A stretch of 64,000 nt of DNA. Source: an uncultured Dehalococcoidia bacterium. Its GTDB lineage: Bacteria > Chloroflexota > Dehalococcoidia > Lucifugimonadales > UBA3495. The notes below the pieces were generated by a model. It worked only from the letters and a program-made list of their open reading frames with translations. It was not told the origin of the DNA and did not search any database. Below, piece by piece: positions 43,852-52,503 of this stretch (position 1 is the first letter of the stretch; every line of letters starts with the position of its first letter). The translations under genes and the position numbers were made by a program. The stretch is taken from the NCBI GenBank assembly GCA_951813535.1, contig OX638345.1, positions 1,315,029 through 1,379,028 on the forward strand, in the 5' to 3' direction.

Positions 43852-44166
43852 CTATGGCCTGCCCATCGAATACCGGTTCAAGATGCCCAGGTAGGCGCGC
43901 TGCCCTTCCACCGCAATCGCGGTGCGGTCGGCGAGGTATTCGGCCCAGACCGACTGGGTAAGCGCCGTGGCCTTGCCGGACGGAGAGTACGGGTTGACCG
44001 GGTCCAGTCCCGCGTAGGCCTGGATTCGGGTGCCGATGGACTTGGGGCTGCGTTCCAGGGCTGCAGCCAGGGCGGCTACCTCGCGGCTGTCGAGAGCGAC
44101 CTTGCCGCGATAGAGGTGCAGCACCGCCAGGTCCTCGATGCGGGTCCATTTACGGGCGGGAGGCAT
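43852..44166 (-). CDS. Hypothetical protein (possible SANT/Myb-like helical domain)
   Basis: 104 residues, ATG at 44166 (MPPARKWTRIEDLAVLHLYRG). The first half resembles a short tri-helical DNA-binding domain: WTRIEDLAVLHLY then VAALAAALERSPKSIGTRIQAY, an arrangement like SANT/Myb-type units. The remainder (VWAEYLADRTAIAVEGQRAY) is helical. It lies 52 bases downstream of the second GMC gene, with a hairpin between, so it may be transcribed with it or alone. Function unknown; call is based on coding character only. Confidence 0.55.
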   Translation of the reverse strand: MPPARKWTRIEDLAVLHLYRGKVALDSREVAALAAALERSPKSIGTRIQAYAGLDPVNPYSPSGKATALTQSVWAEYLADRTAIAVEGQRAYLGILNRYSMGRP

Positions 44167-44175
44167 GGTGTAGTG

Positions 44176-44210
44176 GTCGCGCAGGGGCGAATAGCCTTCG
44201 CCCCTGCGAC
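44176..44210. repeat. GGGGCG palindrome between the GMC gene and a hypothetical gene
   Basis: GCAGGGGCGAA pairs perfectly with TTCGCCCCTGC around TAGCC; flanking GTC and GAC can extend the stem with a two-base bulge. A dispersed-palindrome family member; also able to terminate either strand weakly. Confidence 0.7.
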
Positions 44211-44218
44211 GCTCCGAT

Positions 44219-45769
44219 TTACCGTCCTTCCTTGATGAACTCGGCGACGCGCTCGCCGATGGTCATGGATGTGACGTTGGTGTTGGCACGGATGCAGTCG
44301 GGCATGACGCTGGCGTCGGCGACGCGCAGGTTGGTGACGCCCTTGACCTTGCCATACTGGTCGACCACGGCCATGGGGTCGCTGTCCGGCCCCATCTTGC
44401 ACGTCCCGGAGATGTGCTGGGAAGTGGTGACCTCGCGGGCGATCCACTCGTCCAGGGCTTCGTCGGTCGCCAACGAATCCGCGGGAGGCTCAATGCACTC
44501 CTGGATCAGGTCGCGGAAGTCGGGGTGATCCGCCAGCTGCATGCACAGGCGGACTGAGTCGCGCAACCGCACCCGGTCAGATTCTTCCTTGAGGTAGTTG
44601 TAGTCCAGGAAGGGCTGCTCGTACGGGTCGGTGGACTGCAGGCGCATGTGGCCGGCGCCGGCGGCCAGCTGGATGCCGGTGCTCATGCGGATGCCCAGGG
44701 GCACCATGCGGTCGCCGCCGCGGTTGATCCGCTCGGTGGCGAAGGATTGCATGCTGATCTTCATGTCGTTGCGCAGGTCTGAGCCGTCGGCGGTGTAGCG
44801 CAGGCACAGTTGCGAACGGGGAGCCAGGCCGTCGAGCTCAACCTCCGGCTTGGTGCGCCAGGTGCACCACACGGTGGGATGGTCGCGCAGGTTCTGGCCG
44901 ACGCCCGGGGCATCCTGGATCACGGGTATGCCCATCTCGCGCAGGTGCGCGGCCGGACCGATGCCGGACAGCATCAGGATGTGGGGAGAACCGATGGCGC
45001 CACTGCTGAGCACGATCTCATTGGCCTCGGCCACGAAGGTCTCGCCGCCCGATTCCAGCTGGACACCGACGGCCTTGTTGCCATCGAAGAGGATCCGGTG
45101 GACGTGGCAGTTGGCCTTGATGGTGAGGTTCAGCCGGTGGCGGGACTCGGACAGGTACCCGAGGTTGGTGCTCATCCGGATGCCGTTGGGGTTGTTGAAG
45201 GGGGTCGGCCCGACTCCTGTGGAATCGGGGGCATTGTGGTCCCACGTTTCGGGGAACCCGGCCGCGACGCAGGCGGCGCTGAAGGCGTTTTGAGCGGGCA
45301 GCCACGACTCGCGGGCGAAACGGTGCATGACGATGGGGCCATCGCCGCCGTGGAAGTCATCGTTGCCGTAGTCGGTGTCGGTCTCGATGCGGCGGAAAAT
45401 GGGAAGCAGCTTGGTGTAGGCCCACTCGTCGTTGCCTTCGGAGGCCCAGCCGTCATAGTCCTCGGGCACGCCACGCAGGAACACCTGGCCGTTGATGGCG
45501 CTGGAACCGCCGGTCACCTTGCCCCGGGGTACCATGATCTCCGGAGAGGTGTCGGTGCCCTTGCCCACGAACTGCCAGTTGTGGTCACTGACCATGATGT
45601 CGATCTCGGTGTTGTAGCCGAACTTGACCTCTTCCGGCAGGTGCTCAAACTCAGGATAGTCGGGGCCAGCTTCGATCAGCAGCACACTGGTGCTGTGGTC
45701 CTCAGTCAGGCGGCTGGCGATAATCGAGCCAGCGGAACCCGCCCCAATCACGATGTAATCGTACTTCAT
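44219..45769 (-). CDS. GMC family FAD-dependent oxidoreductase (choline dehydrogenase-like)
   Basis: 516 residues. MKYDYIVIGAGSAGSIIASRL holds the FAD motif, then VPRGKVTGGSSAINGQVFLR, a SSGAIGSPHILMLSGIGPA second signature, and C-terminal QHISGTCKMGP with CIRANTNVTSMTIGERV. These match the GMC alcohol dehydrogenase/oxidase family; it shares about half of its sequence with the one at 21.5 kb, so the two are paralogs. ATG at 45769. Substrate unknown; a betaine-aldehyde-type partner is not nearby. Confidence 0.9.
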   Translation of the reverse strand: MKYDYIVIGAGSAGSIIASRLTEDHSTSVLLIEAGPDYPEFEHLPEEVKFGYNTEIDIMVSDHNWQFVGKGTDTSPEIMVPRGKVTGGSSAINGQVFLRGVPEDYDGWASEGNDEWAYTKLLPIFRRIETDTDYGNDDFHGGDGPIVMHRFARESWLPAQNAFSAACVAAGFPETWDHNAPDSTGVGPTPFNNPNGIRMSTNLGYLSESRHRLNLTIKANCHVHRILFDGNKAVGVQLESGGETFVAEANEIVLSSGAIGSPHILMLSGIGPAAHLREMGIPVIQDAPGVGQNLRDHPTVWCTWRTKPEVELDGLAPRSQLCLRYTADGSDLRNDMKISMQSFATERINRGGDRMVPLGIRMSTGIQLAAGAGHMRLQSTDPYEQPFLDYNYLKEESDRVRLRDSVRLCMQLADHPDFRDLIQECIEPPADSLATDEALDEWIAREVTTSQHISGTCKMGPDSDPMAVVDQYGKVKGVTNLRVADASVMPDCIRANTNVTSMTIGERVAEFIKEGR

Positions 45770-46046
45770 ACCAGTCTCGCTCCTTTCGTCACGGTAGTTA
45801 CCTCACCACCGCGTGGCACTACGCCGACAACGGCGATACGGCAGTGGATTCCGTACTGCCGCAATGATATACACGGGCCACCAGAGGCGCAAGCGAGGCT
45901 AACGCGCCGGCCGTCCATTCGTCTCGCGCCCGGTTGGCGTCGCCGATACGGTAGAATAGGCCGAAAGTGGGGATCTGCCCGGGTTTCCGAACGGTTCGCG
46001 AGCCCCACCTGTTGATTTCTGCGACCACACTCAAAGGAGCAGCAAG

Positions 46047-47042
46047 ATGGCAGAACTGGTACTGGGCCTGGCCTCTTCACATAGTCCGCAGTTGAGCACG
46101 CCAGCGGAGGGATGGGCCGGACGCGGCGAAAGGGACAAGGGGCATCTGGAGTTGATCGGGACCGACGGCATCACCTCAAACTTCGAGGACCTGCTGGCCC
46201 GCACGGACACGGAACGCATTGCCAAAGAGATCACGCCGGAAAAGTTCGCGAAACGGCACGAGCAGAACCAGAAGGCCATCGCCCACCTGTCAAAGAAACT
46301 GTACGACGCCAAGCTGGACGTGCTGGTGATGGTTGGCGACGACCAGCACGAGTACCTGCTGGACGACAACATGCCGGCATTCTGCGTCTACTGGGGCGAC
46401 GAGGTGAAGGTATCCGGACACGAGGCCGGGCCTTCCACCGGCGGCTTGAATCTCATCGGCTACAACACGGAGGACGCGCAGGTGCCCACCGACTCGGCGC
46501 TGGGCCTGCACATCATCGACAGCCTGATGGACGCCGAGTTCGACGTGGGCTCCTCGAAGTTCCTCGACCCCACCCGTGGGCGGGGTGAGCGCGGCGGCAT
46601 CGGCCATGCCTTCGGGTACGTGTACAACCGCCTGATGACCGACGGCATCATTCCCACCGTGCCCGTCATGCTCAACACCTACTATCCACCCAACCAGCCG
46701 ACACCCAAGCGTTGCTTCAATCTCGGGCAGGCGCTGCGCTCCGCCATCGAGTCCTGGCCCAAGGACATTCGGGTGGGCATCCTCGCGTCCGGTGGGCTGA
46801 GCCACTTTGTGGTGGACGAAGAGCTGGATCAGCAGGCGCTAGCCGGAATGCAGGCCAAGAGCGTTGACAAGCTGATGGCGCTGCCTCGGGAGAAGATCAA
46901 CTCCGGCAGCTCCGAGATCCGCAACTGGATCGTCGTGACCGGCGCCACCGAGCACCTGGACATGGACGTCGTGGACTACGTCCCATGCTACCGCTCGCCG
47001 GCGGGCACGGGCTGCGCCATGGGGTTTGCCACCTGGGGTTAG
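46047..47042 (+). CDS. Class III extradiol dioxygenase (LigB/protocatechuate dioxygenase-like)
   Basis: 331 residues of the LigB superfamily. N-terminal LVLGLASSHSPQLSTPAEGW includes the first metal His; LDVLVMVGDDQHEYLLDD near 90-108 contains the conserved His/Asp pair; HAFGYVYNRLMTDG and LASGGLSHFVVDEEL are typical of the second half, the latter with a metal His. Cleaves a catechol-like ring next to the hydroxyl groups (gallate or protocatechuate). ATG at 46047 follows AAAGGAGC. No second subunit is present. Confidence 0.85.
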   Translation: MAELVLGLASSHSPQLSTPAEGWAGRGERDKGHLELIGTDGITSNFEDLLARTDTERIAKEITPEKFAKRHEQNQKAIAHLSKKLYDAKLDVLVMVGDDQHEYLLDDNMPAFCVYWGDEVKVSGHEAGPSTGGLNLIGYNTEDAQVPTDSALGLHIIDSLMDAEFDVGSSKFLDPTRGRGERGGIGHAFGYVYNRLMTDGIIPTVPVMLNTYYPPNQPTPKRCFNLGQALRSAIESWPKDIRVGILASGGLSHFVVDEELDQQALAGMQAKSVDKLMALPREKINSGSSEIRNWIVVTGATEHLDMDVVDYVPCYRSPAGTGCAMGFATWG

Positions 47043-47074
47043 CCGTAATCTCCAGTGCCGCAAGTCGGAATCGC

Positions 47075-47102
47075 GTAGGGGCGTGTGATCACACGCCCCT
47101 AC
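47075..47102. terminator. Bidirectional terminator between convergent dioxygenase and monooxygenase genes
   Basis: A perfect 28-base palindrome, GTAGGGGCGTGTGA followed by its exact complement. Thirty-two bases after the dioxygenase stop and 24 before the HpaB-like stop on the other strand. Confidence 0.7.
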
Positions 47103-47125
47103 TGTTGTCGCAATGGCGATCAGGA

Positions 47126-48613
47126 TTACGACCGAAGCGGCTTGGCGACCAGCGCCTTGATCCGTTCCGCGACGTCGGCCTGATCGTAGTTGCGCAGGAG
47201 GTTGATGCGGTTGCGGTTGGGATCGCCGCCGTGCCAGTACTCGTAGATCTCCTGGCGCATGCCGAATGACGACGCCGCGAGGTCGTGGGCCAGGCGGAAC
47301 AGGCGGGACTTGTACTCCACGCCCACGCCCTTGCCCGGCATGTACCGGTCCAGGTACGGCCGAAACTCGGGGTTGGCCAGGTCGGCCTCGCTGGGTTGCA
47401 TGATCATGCCCGAACCGGAGATCTCCCGCAGCAACTCCACCATGCGCTGCGAGGTCTGGGCGAAGTAGACGTTCATGCCGGAAACCGAGCCCAGCGACAT
47501 GAAGCCGTTATCGGCCGGGTAGGCGTTGTGCTCGACGCCGTCCATGGCGTGCTCCCACATCTCGGTGTGCATCGCCATCTCGCCCAGCTTGGCGGAAACC
47601 TCGCGATACTCGATGACCCCGATGGCGTCGGCAATGAGTGTAGCCACCGCGGTCATGACCTTCATGCGCTGGTGGATGCGGCACAGGTTTCCCCATCCCC
47701 GGAAGTTGGCATCAGAGCCCAACCGTTGCAGCAGCGGAGCGGAGTCGTAGAGCATGAAGATTCGGTCCCAGGGCACCAGCACGTGGTCGAAGAACAGCAT
47801 GGCGTCCTGCTCGTCGTACACCGCGCCCAGGGGATGGCCGTAACTGCCCACCCATTGGGACACTGGCTCGCGGCATAGCATCTTCATTCCCGGGGTGTCG
47901 GTGGGAATCGAGAACGACAGTATGAACCGCGGGTCGGAGCGGCGCATGAAGGTGGCCGACAGCGACACATAGGTCTCGTTGCTGATGGGCGCGGCGGTGG
48001 CCAGTTGCTTGGCGCCGTGGACGATGACGCCGTCGGAGGTCTCCTCGACGACGTGCAGGGCGACCTCGGTCTCGCTCTCGGCGCGGGTTTCGTTCTGGGG
48101 TTGTGAGCTGCGGTCAACCTGCGGGTCGCCCAGCGCGTGGGTGAGGAACAGGTCGTTCTCCATGCAGTAACGGTGGTAGTTGATGACGTTCTCGGCGAAG
48201 TTGCACTTGGGATGCTTCACTTCTGCCAGCGCGTCGCTGATGGCCACCAGCCCGTTGATGAAGGGTGCGAGGATGTCCGGGCTGCGTCCCAACTGACCCC
48301 AGGACTCCTCGTTCCAGATTTCGCTGTTGCGGCGCTGTCGCTTCAGGTCTTCGTGGCTCCTGGCCAACAGCCACGACAGGCTGCACCGCTTGCCCGTCTC
48401 CGGCGAGACGAAGGTCATCTCATCGCGATACTTTTCGGAGTGCTGCAGGTCGTAAATGCGGGCCAGCTCGTGGACCATGCCGGTCGTTGCGGGGTGCGTT
48501 GTAACGTCGGCGACCCTCTCGCCATCCAGCCAGACCTCGCGTCCGTCGCGGAGGCTCTCGATGTAGCGGGCGCCGGTCATGGCGCCGTGGGCGGTTTCAA
48601 CTTTCAATGCCAT
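47126..48613 (-). CDS. 4-hydroxyphenylacetate 3-monooxygenase oxygenase component-like protein (HpaB family)
   Basis: 495 residues of the HpaB/PvcC family, FADH2-dependent aromatic hydroxylases with acyl-CoA dehydrogenase fold. Diagnostic segments: ARYIESLRDGREVWLDGERV near 13-32, NDLFLTHALGDPQVDRS with the substrate His, FFDHVLVPWDRIFML, and AEYRDLMP-type C terminus replaced here by RYMPGKGVGVEYKSR and FGMRQEIYEYWHGG. I start at ATG 48613 (MALKVETAHG) after GAGGAAACA. It hydroxylates a phenol to a catechol, needing a flavin reductase that is not in the window. Convergent with the ring-cleavage dioxygenase. Confidence 0.88.
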   Translation of the reverse strand: MALKVETAHGAMTGARYIESLRDGREVWLDGERVADVTTHPATTGMVHELARIYDLQHSEKYRDEMTFVSPETGKRCSLSWLLARSHEDLKRQRRNSEIWNEESWGQLGRSPDILAPFINGLVAISDALAEVKHPKCNFAENVINYHRYCMENDLFLTHALGDPQVDRSSQPQNETRAESETEVALHVVEETSDGVIVHGAKQLATAAPISNETYVSLSATFMRRSDPRFILSFSIPTDTPGMKMLCREPVSQWVGSYGHPLGAVYDEQDAMLFFDHVLVPWDRIFMLYDSAPLLQRLGSDANFRGWGNLCRIHQRMKVMTAVATLIADAIGVIEYREVSAKLGEMAMHTEMWEHAMDGVEHNAYPADNGFMSLGSVSGMNVYFAQTSQRMVELLREISGSGMIMQPSEADLANPEFRPYLDRYMPGKGVGVEYKSRLFRLAHDLAASSFGMRQEIYEYWHGGDPNRNRINLLRNYDQADVAERIKALVAKPLRS

Positions 48614-48623
48614 TGTTTCCTCG

Positions 48624-48884
48624 TCACTCACCGATGTAGCCGGGATTCTCACCCTGCCGCATCTGTTCCCACGCCGCCAGCAAAGCACCCCGACGACGTT
48701 CAACCCAAGACCGCACCACGCGGCGAGGACGCCCTCGAAGGTCACCGGCGATTATGCTGCCGTCGCTTATGGCTACCGTGCTCCAAACGTTCCTGTATCT
48801 GACGTGGATATGCGGCGGTCCATGGTCGTTGCCATATAAATACACACTTATGCTGCCACGGTTTATGAGGCATATTAACGGCAC
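48624..48884 (-). CDS. DUF4160 domain protein
   Basis: 86 residues. The DUF4160 signature is clear: SISVYLYGNDHGPPHIHVRY near 11-30, followed by WSTVAISDGSIIAGDL. DUF4160 proteins are almost always encoded next to a DUF2442 partner, as here seven bases upstream on the same strand, and are usually described as toxin-antitoxin-like pairs; biochemical proof is limited. ATG at 48884. The segment after residue 50 is basic (RRVVRSWVERRRGALLAAW), suited to nucleic acid contact. Confidence 0.85.
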   Translation of the reverse strand: MPLICLINRGSISVYLYGNDHGPPHIHVRYRNVWSTVAISDGSIIAGDLRGRPRRVVRSWVERRRGALLAAWEQMRQGENPGYIGE

Positions 48885-48890
48885 CCTTTT

Positions 48891-49526
48891 TTAGATCGTT
48901 GACTGCACGATCTGGCCTGTAAGCTCCAGATACAGCGCGTCTCCGCACAGGACAACATCGTCATCCCATTCCACTCCGCCATGAGCCCCAATGCGCAGTG
49001 ACTCAAAGTATCGACGGTCACGCCAACTCTTGAACAATTCTGACTCCGCCAGGTGCGACAAATCGACTTCCCCGGCAACACCGTCGTCATAATGAAGCCA
49101 GATCCGGTACCCTTCTCGCGGAGCCGCAGCGGTGAGCCTTGCGAACTCGTTAGGGCTAATATCCTCGTTTCGACCCAGTGACAATGGCCCGGCGGCGACC
49201 AGCGTGCCGGCGTTGTAATCCTCATCAAGGTTGAAAATCTGGAGCGCGCTGGCGCCAAGCCGGTATTCGTCATTGGGGCTGAACACCACCGGGCAGGGCC
49301 ACTGCTGGTCGCCAATCTCCAACAGGGCGATACCGTAGCCCCAGTCCGCCAGGCTCCCGTCGGGAAGGCGCACCGTCTGTTGGCGCCTGGGTTCGATGCC
49401 CAGATTGTTCAGCAATGCCTCAGGGAAAACTGAATGATCGGCCCATACGTCAACGACGGGCTGGGCTCGGTAAAATTCCGCCCCGCCCATCTTGCAGATG
49501 CCGACTGTAACCTGTATTTCAGCCAT
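48891..49526 (-). CDS. Aspartic-protease-like domain fused to a DUF2442 domain
   Basis: 211 residues, longer than usual DUF2442 proteins (about 80-100). Residues 1-112 look like a retropepsin-type (clan AA) aspartyl protease domain: VDVWADHSVFPEALLNNLG, then PDGSLADWGYGIALLEIGDQ and FSPNDEYRLGASALQIFNLD. The catalytic D-T/S-G is not intact: the motif reads VDVWAD. Residues 130-200 are DUF2442 (LTAAAPREGYRIWLHYDDGV, DLSHLAESELFKSW and EWDDDVVLCGDALYLEL). Starts upstream of the DUF4160 gene, so this is the antitoxin-type partner. A shorter DUF2442-only start is possible but no good ribosome site was seen. Confidence 0.75.
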   Translation of the reverse strand: MAEIQVTVGICKMGGAEFYRAQPVVDVWADHSVFPEALLNNLGIEPRRQQTVRLPDGSLADWGYGIALLEIGDQQWPCPVVFSPNDEYRLGASALQIFNLDEDYNAGTLVAAGPLSLGRNEDISPNEFARLTAAAPREGYRIWLHYDDGVAGEVDLSHLAESELFKSWRDRRYFESLRIGAHGGVEWDDDVVLCGDALYLELTGQIVQSTI

Positions 49527-49618
49527 CTCAGCTTATCTCTTGATCGCACATCCGGGAGGTTTGGTGAACTGCCGCCACCATATCGGTATCGGTCAATTTG
49601 CAGTATACCCGACGGCCA

Positions 49619-51154
49619 TCACGTGCGGCCGTTGTAAACATAATGTGGCTCGCCCATGGCCGGCGGATGGCTGCGGTAGAACTGCTCGACGTAGGGCGAC
49701 AGTTGCGCCGCCATCCGGCGGGTGGCCAGGGTCTCGGGCTCCAGCGGGCGGGCCAACTGCTCCCGGAGTTCGCGGGCGACGTCGGCCTTGTTGGCCCGGG
49801 TGTGGGCCCCGTCCTGCAGCAACACCTCGCCGTCGACTATCACCGTGGCGATGTCCTTGGACTTGGCCCGACCCAGGACCACCTCAACCGGCGGCGTGTC
49901 CGCCTCGAGATACGGGTCTTCGAGAGCGTCCAGGCGGACCAGCACCATGTCGGCGCGGCGACCCACTTCCAGCGAGCCGATCTCGTTGCCGAATCCGGTG
50001 GGAGCGGCGGCGTTGGCGCTGGCCATGGTCAGAACCTGCTCCATGGTGATTGCCGGTTGATCGAGCCCTGGCTGGCGGTGCAGCTTGCTGACCAGCCGCA
50101 TCTCCTGGAGGAAATCGTCGTCGTCGTTGATGGCGGTGCTGTCGGTGCCCATCGCAACGTTGACGCCCCGGGCCAGCATGGGGTTCACCGGAGCGATGCC
50201 GTTCTTGAGCCGCAGGTTGGAACTGGCGTTGTGGGCCACGGTGGCTCCGGCGTCCGCCAGCAGGTCGATGTCCCGCTCGGTGAGCCAGACGGCGTGGGCG
50301 AAGGACACCTCCGGTCCCAGGAACTCCAGGTCCTGCAGGTGCTCCACCGGCGTCTTGCCCCAGGTGCGGATGCCGTAGTCCTTCTGATACGGGCTTTCCA
50401 CCAGGTGCATGTGAATGCCGGTTTGATGGCGAGCCGCCTGCTCCTTGCAGCGCACCAGAAAATCGTCGGAGTTCCACTGCGCGTTGGCGGGGCTGAACAG
50501 CACCCGCACCTTGCCGGACGGATGGTTGTGATACTCGCCGACCATGGTGTCGCAGAAGGCGAAGTAATCGTCGTCGCTCATGTGGGCGCCGGACAGGTAG
50601 CGTCGCACATCGTCGGCCAGGTCGGCCGGCAAGCCGCCCAGGAAATCATCGTCGCCGGTGTAGACCACCCGGTTCTGGTTGCGCAGGTAGCTGGAGAAGG
50701 CCACCCGCATTCCAGCATCCAGGAACCCGCGGAGGACGGCATCGACGTCCTCTTTCAACGTTGCGGCCGCCGTCTGTGGGTGGTTGTACATCACCGTGGT
50801 CTGGCCCGATTCCAGCATATTCAGCGCGGTGTACAGGGTCATCAGGTAGTGGTCGTAAGGGCGGCGACCCCAGCCGGCCAGGATCCATACCTCCAGGCAG
50901 TCGTCGCAGGTGCCCATCTGCAGGGTGGTCACGCCCCGACCGTGGTGGTGGGTGTTGACCAGGCCCGGAATGATGGCGTAGTTCGGGCCGCCCAACTCGG
51001 CGTCGGGCTGGTGGCGTGCGCGCAGTTCGTCGTACGGGCCGATATCCCTGATGACGCCGTCCTCCTGGTAGATGGCCGCGTCGCTGACGGTCGTGACGCC
51101 GCCGGAACTCTGGGGACTGATGATGTGCTTGCCGCGTATCAGTGAGGAGGCCAT
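49619..51154 (-). CDS. Amidohydrolase (TRZ/ATZ deaminase type, cytosine/8-oxoguanine deaminase-like)
   Basis: 511 residues. Metal motif GLVNTHHHGRGVTT near 65-80; HMHLVESPYQKDYGI near 250; VSFAHAVWLTERDID with the metal His near 285; VAHNASSNLRLKNG; and VNVAMGTDSTAINDDDD with the catalytic Asp near 345. The pattern is that of the S-triazine/guanine/8-oxoguanine deaminase subgroup, which hydrolyses C-N bonds of N-heterocycles. ATG at 51154. The substrate could be a purine or related ring. It sits near two polysaccharide-deacetylase-like genes, which are typical of allantoin-type catabolism. Confidence 0.85.
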   Translation of the reverse strand: MASSLIRGKHIISPQSSGGVTTVSDAAIYQEDGVIRDIGPYDELRARHQPDAELGGPNYAIIPGLVNTHHHGRGVTTLQMGTCDDCLEVWILAGWGRRPYDHYLMTLYTALNMLESGQTTVMYNHPQTAAATLKEDVDAVLRGFLDAGMRVAFSSYLRNQNRVVYTGDDDFLGGLPADLADDVRRYLSGAHMSDDDYFAFCDTMVGEYHNHPSGKVRVLFSPANAQWNSDDFLVRCKEQAARHQTGIHMHLVESPYQKDYGIRTWGKTPVEHLQDLEFLGPEVSFAHAVWLTERDIDLLADAGATVAHNASSNLRLKNGIAPVNPMLARGVNVAMGTDSTAINDDDDFLQEMRLVSKLHRQPGLDQPAITMEQVLTMASANAAAPTGFGNEIGSLEVGRRADMVLVRLDALEDPYLEADTPPVEVVLGRAKSKDIATVIVDGEVLLQDGAHTRANKADVARELREQLARPLEPETLATRRMAAQLSPYVEQFYRSHPPAMGEPHYVYNGRT

Positions 51155-51215
51155 GGTTCACCCCGTCAATCGGTTTGAGTGGGAAAAGTAGTGGGCATTC
51201 ATTACGCTCGGGTGA

Positions 51216-52412
51216 CTATGGGGACGACCGCCAATCATCGCCCGGCATGATGCGGAGCATGAATTCGTCGAACATGGGGACGGTAAAAGCGGTGTCGCCG
51301 TGGCTGGGACTCCAGATCATACCCTTGTTGATTAATTGACCGCGCATGGGGGCCAGGGAATTGACTTTGCGGTTCAGTTCGCCGGCGATGTCTCCCGATC
51401 GGTGTGGTCCGGCGCCAAGTTGCGCCATTGCCCGCATGTACCTTTTTTCAGACGGGGTCAGACGGTCGAATCTGACCAGAAAGAAACTCTCATCCAAAGT
51501 GGCGGTTGCCAGCCGCGAAGCGACCGCGACGTCGTCGGCATCGACTGGGGAACTTTCGGCAACATCCCAAACGTGCTTGCCCCACTCCTGCAGAAAGTAA
51601 GGGTAGCAGTGTGTTTGCGCGATGATGGCGTCGACGGCGTCATCATCGATCGTTACCCCTTCATCTTCAGCCGGTTTGCTGATTGCGCGCCGGGCGTCGT
51701 CGGGGGACAATGCGCCGATTTCAGGGAACTCAAAAAGCCGCTCGGCGTAGGACTTCGCTTTCCCCATACTGCCTCGCACCTGGGGAAGGCCGGCTCCGAA
51801 CATGATCACTGGCAGTTGTCGTTGAGCGGTGCGGTGTAGCGCAGTGATTAGCGCAGCCAGTTCGTCCGTTTGCACATATTGCAACTCGTCGACGAAGAGC
51901 GCGATGCATGTTCCTTCCGCTCTCGTAGCAGCGCCCACCGTTTCCAGCAAAGCCTGGAGGTCTGTTTCCAAGTCTCCGTTGTCCGCCAAACCGGGTTCAG
52001 GCTCGAAGTCCAGGGCGACCTCAATATCCTGGTACTTCAGCTTCAGGGCACCGGCAAATCCCGCCAGCGCCCGGAGCGCCCGGAGCGCCAGTTGCTTTGC
52101 AGCGTCCCGGCGAGAGAGCTTCAACAGTGTGGTACGCAATTGAGGGGCCAGGATGGACGGCAGCGAGCGATTCTCCGGAGCTTCGACTCGCAGCGCATAC
52201 ATTCCCAGGGCTTCCGCGTCCTCGCGTATGCGGTCTAAAAGGACGGTTTTGCCAACACCACGCAGGCCAACCATGAGCAGGCTTTTGCTGGGTCGTCCGA
52301 TCCTGGTGCGTTCCAATGCAATTCGGGCCGCCTCGCGAAGTTCATCGCGGCCGGCTAACTCCGGGGGCGGCGTGCCCGCCCCGGGGGCGTAGGGATTGCG
52401 AATTGGGTCCAT
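51216..52412 (-). CDS. AAA ATPase with P-loop (ORC/Cdc6-type or MarR-linked ATPase)
   Basis: 398 residues from the ATG at 52412 (MDPIRNPYAPGAG); an in-frame start at 52448 also exists. Walker A GLRGVGKTVLLDR near 49-61, Walker B CIALFVDELQYVQTDE near 172, sensor region LPVIMFGAGLPQV near 205. The C-terminal part is a winged-helix-like region (LTPSEKRYMRAMAQLGAGP). Similar to ORC1/Cdc6-like or P-loop regulators found in mobile and genomic islands. The gene lies in an AT-rich upstream stretch, unlike its neighbours, and the upstream region has a TTATC-N7-GATAA inverted repeat. Function unknown. Confidence 0.75.
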   Translation of the reverse strand: MDPIRNPYAPGAGTPPPELAGRDELREAARIALERTRIGRPSKSLLMVGLRGVGKTVLLDRIREDAEALGMYALRVEAPENRSLPSILAPQLRTTLLKLSRRDAAKQLALRALRALAGFAGALKLKYQDIEVALDFEPEPGLADNGDLETDLQALLETVGAATRAEGTCIALFVDELQYVQTDELAALITALHRTAQRQLPVIMFGAGLPQVRGSMGKAKSYAERLFEFPEIGALSPDDARRAISKPAEDEGVTIDDDAVDAIIAQTHCYPYFLQEWGKHVWDVAESSPVDADDVAVASRLATATLDESFFLVRFDRLTPSEKRYMRAMAQLGAGPHRSGDIAGELNRKVNSLAPMRGQLINKGMIWSPSHGDTAFTVPMFDEFMLRIMPGDDWRSSP

Positions 52413-52503
52413 CGGATCATTTATAACAAAATTACCATGAATTATCAATTAACGATAACTTATGATAATGACGCTATAATTCACGCATTGCCGGCACACC
52501 CCG

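Noticed and set aside
44810-46015. A 401-codon plus-strand frame antisense to the second GMC gene
   Set aside because: Typical antisense shadow of a GC-rich GMC gene; no start signal, Val/Gly/Ala-rich, no domain.
49598-51145. A 515-codon plus-strand frame antisense to the amidohydrolase
   Set aside because: The opposite strand has all metal motifs of an amidohydrolase in order; the plus frame has none.
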